Of a stretch of 63,617 bases of DNA, positions 61,939 to 63,617 are shown one piece after another. Location: positions 1-63,617 of the forward strand of contig JAIDUK010000040.1 of NCBI GenBank assembly GCA_029060215.1. Reading direction: 5' to 3'. How positions within the stretch are numbered: position 1 is the first letter of the stretch; each line of letters opens with the position of its first letter. This DNA comes from Alistipes sp. Its GTDB lineage: Bacteria; Bacteroidota; Bacteroidia; Bacteroidales; Rikenellaceae. The notes below the pieces were generated by a model that was not told where the DNA came from, did not search any database, and saw only the letters and a program-made list of their open reading frames with translations. The position numbers and the translations under genes were made by a program.

Positions 61939-63213
61939 TCAGATTCCTATTTCCAGCTGAAAGGCGAAGAGCCAGCGGGAATAATCGCTCGTTGACGCGT
62001 GGCTGCGGTGGTTGTAGGTGATGTCGGCCTGCACCTTCAACGCGTGGCCCGCGATGTAGCGCGAGACGGCTGCGGTGGTCTGGCTGCGGCGCTCGTATCC
62101 GGCCCGGGACTGCACTGCGCTGCGGGGGAAGAGCATGGAGCTGCGCAGGGCGACCTCCCATTTGCGGCGGATGACGTAGCCTGCCTGCACGTTGAACCCC
62201 CAACCGGCATAGATCCATGTACGGGCCTCGTCGTCGAAGACGGGGTCGGAACAGATGCGCCCCATGAAATCGGTGCAGAACGAGAATCCCCGATATTTGA
62301 GCAGAAAATCGGCGTACCAGCTGCCGAAGCTGCGGCTTGCGCCGTCGGGCAGCAGATCGCCGCGCTGGCCGTGCGTGCGTACGGCTTTGTGGTTGTAGGA
62401 ATAGGCGCCCGCGACCAATATCTTGACCTGCTCCTCGTGGGCCAGATCGCCCTCCGACGACTCGCCTTTCTCTTTGAAACGCCCGAAAGGGTAGAGCTCC
62501 ACCCGCCGTGTGTAGACCAGCCCGCCGTTGGTCGAGGTGCCCCAGTTGCGGCCCTCGCCCAGCGTGACGGAACTCTTGGCCGTGAAGGTGAAGCCGTGGT
62601 CGCGGGGCAGGTCGAAACGGATGAAGAATCCGAAATCGCGGTCGGCGCTGAACTCCCGGCTGACGATGCTGCGGTCGACGAACTGGAGCAGCCCCGACGA
62701 AGTGATCTTGGCGCGGCTGGCTTGTATCTTGGCCTGACCGATGCCGAAACTCCACGCCGGTGCGGGTCGGTAGTAGAGGATGGCGTCGTGGATGATATTG
62801 GCGTTGCTGCGGGCGTTGGCCGCGTGGCCCGTGAATCCGAGCTGGACGGAGTAGGTAAGTTTGGGCGAATAGACGTAGCCGTCGAACCTGACTTGCAGCC
62901 GCTTGATGCGGGCCTCGATTTCGTCGAGCCCGAAGCTGCGGTTGAGCGAGACCGCCACGAGATCCTGCATGCGCAGCCGCATGGTCAGCGAGAATTTCCC
63001 GCCGGGCGACCGGTAAGCGATGCCCTTGCCGATTTCGACGGCAGGTTTGCGGAGCAAGGAATCGGCCGGCCGGGTGTCGGCGGTCGATGCGGACGGGATG
63101 GCCTGCGGGGTGTCGGGGAGTGCGGATCGGGGTTGTTGCGCCGCGGCCGGACAGCCGCACAGCCCTGTCCAGAGGAGCAGGGACAACGTTCTTTTCCGGA
63201 AATCTGTCTGCAT
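61939..63213 (-). CDS. Outer-membrane porin, OprP/OprO (phosphate-selective porin) type
   Basis: A 424-aa protein with a signal peptide (MQTDFRKRTLSLLLWTGLCG...AAAQQ). The mature part has the porin O/P layout: IGKGIAYRSPGGKFSLTMRLRMQ near the N-terminus, RIKRLQVRFDGYVYSPKLTYSVQLGF, and a barrel ending LFAFQLEIGI. Despite the family name, anion selectivity in Bacteroidales members is not established. The start MQTDFRKR (63213) was chosen for its signal peptide over 81 codons of low-quality upstream frame. Single gene. Confidence 0.8.
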   Translation of the reverse strand: MQTDFRKRTLSLLLWTGLCGCPAAAQQPRSALPDTPQAIPSASTADTRPADSLLRKPAVEIGKGIAYRSPGGKFSLTMRLRMQDLVAVSLNRSFGLDEIEARIKRLQVRFDGYVYSPKLTYSVQLGFTGHAANARSNANIIHDAILYYRPAPAWSFGIGQAKIQASRAKITSSGLLQFVDRSIVSREFSADRDFGFFIRFDLPRDHGFTFTAKSSVTLGEGRNWGTSTNGGLVYTRRVELYPFGRFKEKGESSEGDLAHEEQVKILVAGAYSYNHKAVRTHGQRGDLLPDGASRSFGSWYADFLLKYRGFSFCTDFMGRICSDPVFDDEARTWIYAGWGFNVQAGYVIRRKWEVALRSSMLFPRSAVQSRAGYERRSQTTAAVSRYIAGHALKVQADITYNHRSHASTSDYSRWLFAFQLEIGI

Positions 63214-63435
63214 GGGAAGCCCCGATGCAATTACTGTGCAGGTTTTGTCGGTCCCTGAAATGGCGTGGAGCTTGTTTGTGCAGGCGGCAGGACAAAGAAA
63301 AGGAATCGAAGTGCGCAGCACTCGCGGGGCGATATTGAATGATTGCGCGAAATTGACTTTGCTCTGCTCGGCCTTTCTCTGTGCTGCTGCTGGCATCCGT
63401 GCAAAGAACGGAAAATGCCGATAGCCGCAAGAGCG

Positions 63436-63494
63436 TTTTTTATTTTCGGGCGACATTTGCGTATGAATCCGCCCTTTCGCCCGAAAATAAAAAA
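63436..63494. repeat. 18-bp perfect inverted repeat around a 23-nt loop
   Basis: 63436-63453 and 63477-63494 are perfectly complementary (core ATTTTCGGGCGA / TCGCCCGAAAAT) with A/T runs outside. It overlaps the T-tract of the tRNA-Ser terminator. The remaining gap 63214-63435 shows no gene or clear promoter. Confidence 0.7.
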
Positions 63495-63519
63495 AACTGC
63501 AAACATATGTTTGCAGTTT
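63486..63519 (-). terminator. Terminator of tRNA-Ser, 26-bp perfect palindrome
   Basis: 63494-63519 is a perfect palindrome (half AAACTGCAAACAT). On the minus strand it is followed by a run of T. It lies about 20 bp after the tRNA 3' end. Confidence 0.85.
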
Positions 63520-63538
63520 GTCGGCAGTTATCCATACT

Positions 63539-63617
63539 TGGCGGAGAGAACGAGATTCGAACTCGTGGTACGGATTACTCCGTACGTCGGTTTAGCAAAC
63601 CGGTGGTTTCAGCCACT
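63539..63617 (-). tRNA. tRNA-Ser (anticodon GCT), 5' end outside the window
   Basis: On the minus strand the visible part has an anticodon loop TTGCTAA (GCT), a long class II variable arm (GTACGGAGTAATCCGTAC), the T-arm GAGTTCGAATCTC and acceptor strand TCTCTCCG with an encoded CCA. The acceptor 5' strand and part of the D-arm lie beyond the right edge. Confidence 0.93.

Overview
The window is 63.6 kb of dense, GC-rich chromosomal DNA with the hallmarks of a Bacteroidota gut commensal. Promoters use the TAnnTTTG -7 motif, Shine-Dalgarno sites are scarce, and there are SusC-style TonB machinery, porins, a Nudix-type pentose regulator and FISUMP-type remnants. The high GC together with Bacteroidales gene content points to a Rikenellaceae/Alistipes-like organism; this is inference from gene content, not a database match. 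I see no prophage, transposase, CRISPR array or integrase. The AT-rich Fic gene at 0.4-1.5 kb, next to a tRNA-Arg, is the best candidate for acquired DNA.

Layout. 0-1.6 kb: end of rpsP, tRNA-Arg(TCT), a Fic AMPylase-type gene with its own operator/promoter. 1.7-7.8 kb (minus): an overlapping six-gene operon lptB-aroA-aroC-prmC-recX-M23 peptidase. 7.9-11.6 kb (plus): recQ, three tiny membrane proteins, rsmA. 11.6-14.1 kb (minus): a pair of M16 peptidase subunits. 14.3-18.5 kb (plus): pyruvate:ferredoxin oxidoreductase and a META-domain lipoprotein. 19-19.7 kb (minus): rplU-rpmA. 19.8-22.0 kb (plus): a 4-bp-overlapping cassette of degenerate receiver, HEAT-repeat membrane protein and degenerate family-2 glycosyltransferase. 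22-27 kb: cysQ, FISUMP fragments, der, a CPA2 antiporter. 27.4-32.7 kb (plus): MFS transporter, OM barrel, phoH, pepD, lipid kinase. 32.8-37.1 kb: lipoprotein, YjbR, then a TPP-riboswitch-controlled TonB receptor plus PnuC-type permease (thiamine uptake). 37.3-42.6 kb (minus): xylose operon (Nudix-type regulator, xylB, xylA, xylE). 43-47.5 kb (minus): galM, gltX, SIMPL protein, ychF. 48-53.4 kb (plus): P/E/A-rich conserved protein, rsmI, DUF389, lipid A acyltransferase-type protein, glycosyltransferase. 53.4-56.2 kb (minus): glnS and an OM barrel. 56.3-61.9 kb (plus): TrmH-type methyltransferase, panB, guaB, two small ORFs, guaA, exonuclease. 61.9-63.6 kb (minus): porin and a partial tRNA-Ser(GCT).

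The striking non-coding content is a rich set of intergenic repeats. These are GTGAAAR heptamer arrays, AT-rich relatives (AATGAATA and AAAAATTAA types), a dispersed GTCATTCTGAG...GAAGAATC element, and a palindrome GCTAAAACGTTTTAGC. Several repeats begin inside the coding sequence and supply the stop codon of the gene before them.

Functionally most genes are housekeeping: translation, purine, shikimate and pantothenate synthesis, envelope biogenesis and repair. Two regulated nutrient modules stand out (thiamine and xylose). The least explained genes are the receiver/HEAT/glycosyltransferase cassette, the tiny membrane proteins after recQ, and the 43-residue Cys-rich ORF before guaA. Start sites were chosen from homology, overlaps and promoter position. 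Coordinates of short motifs may be off by a base.
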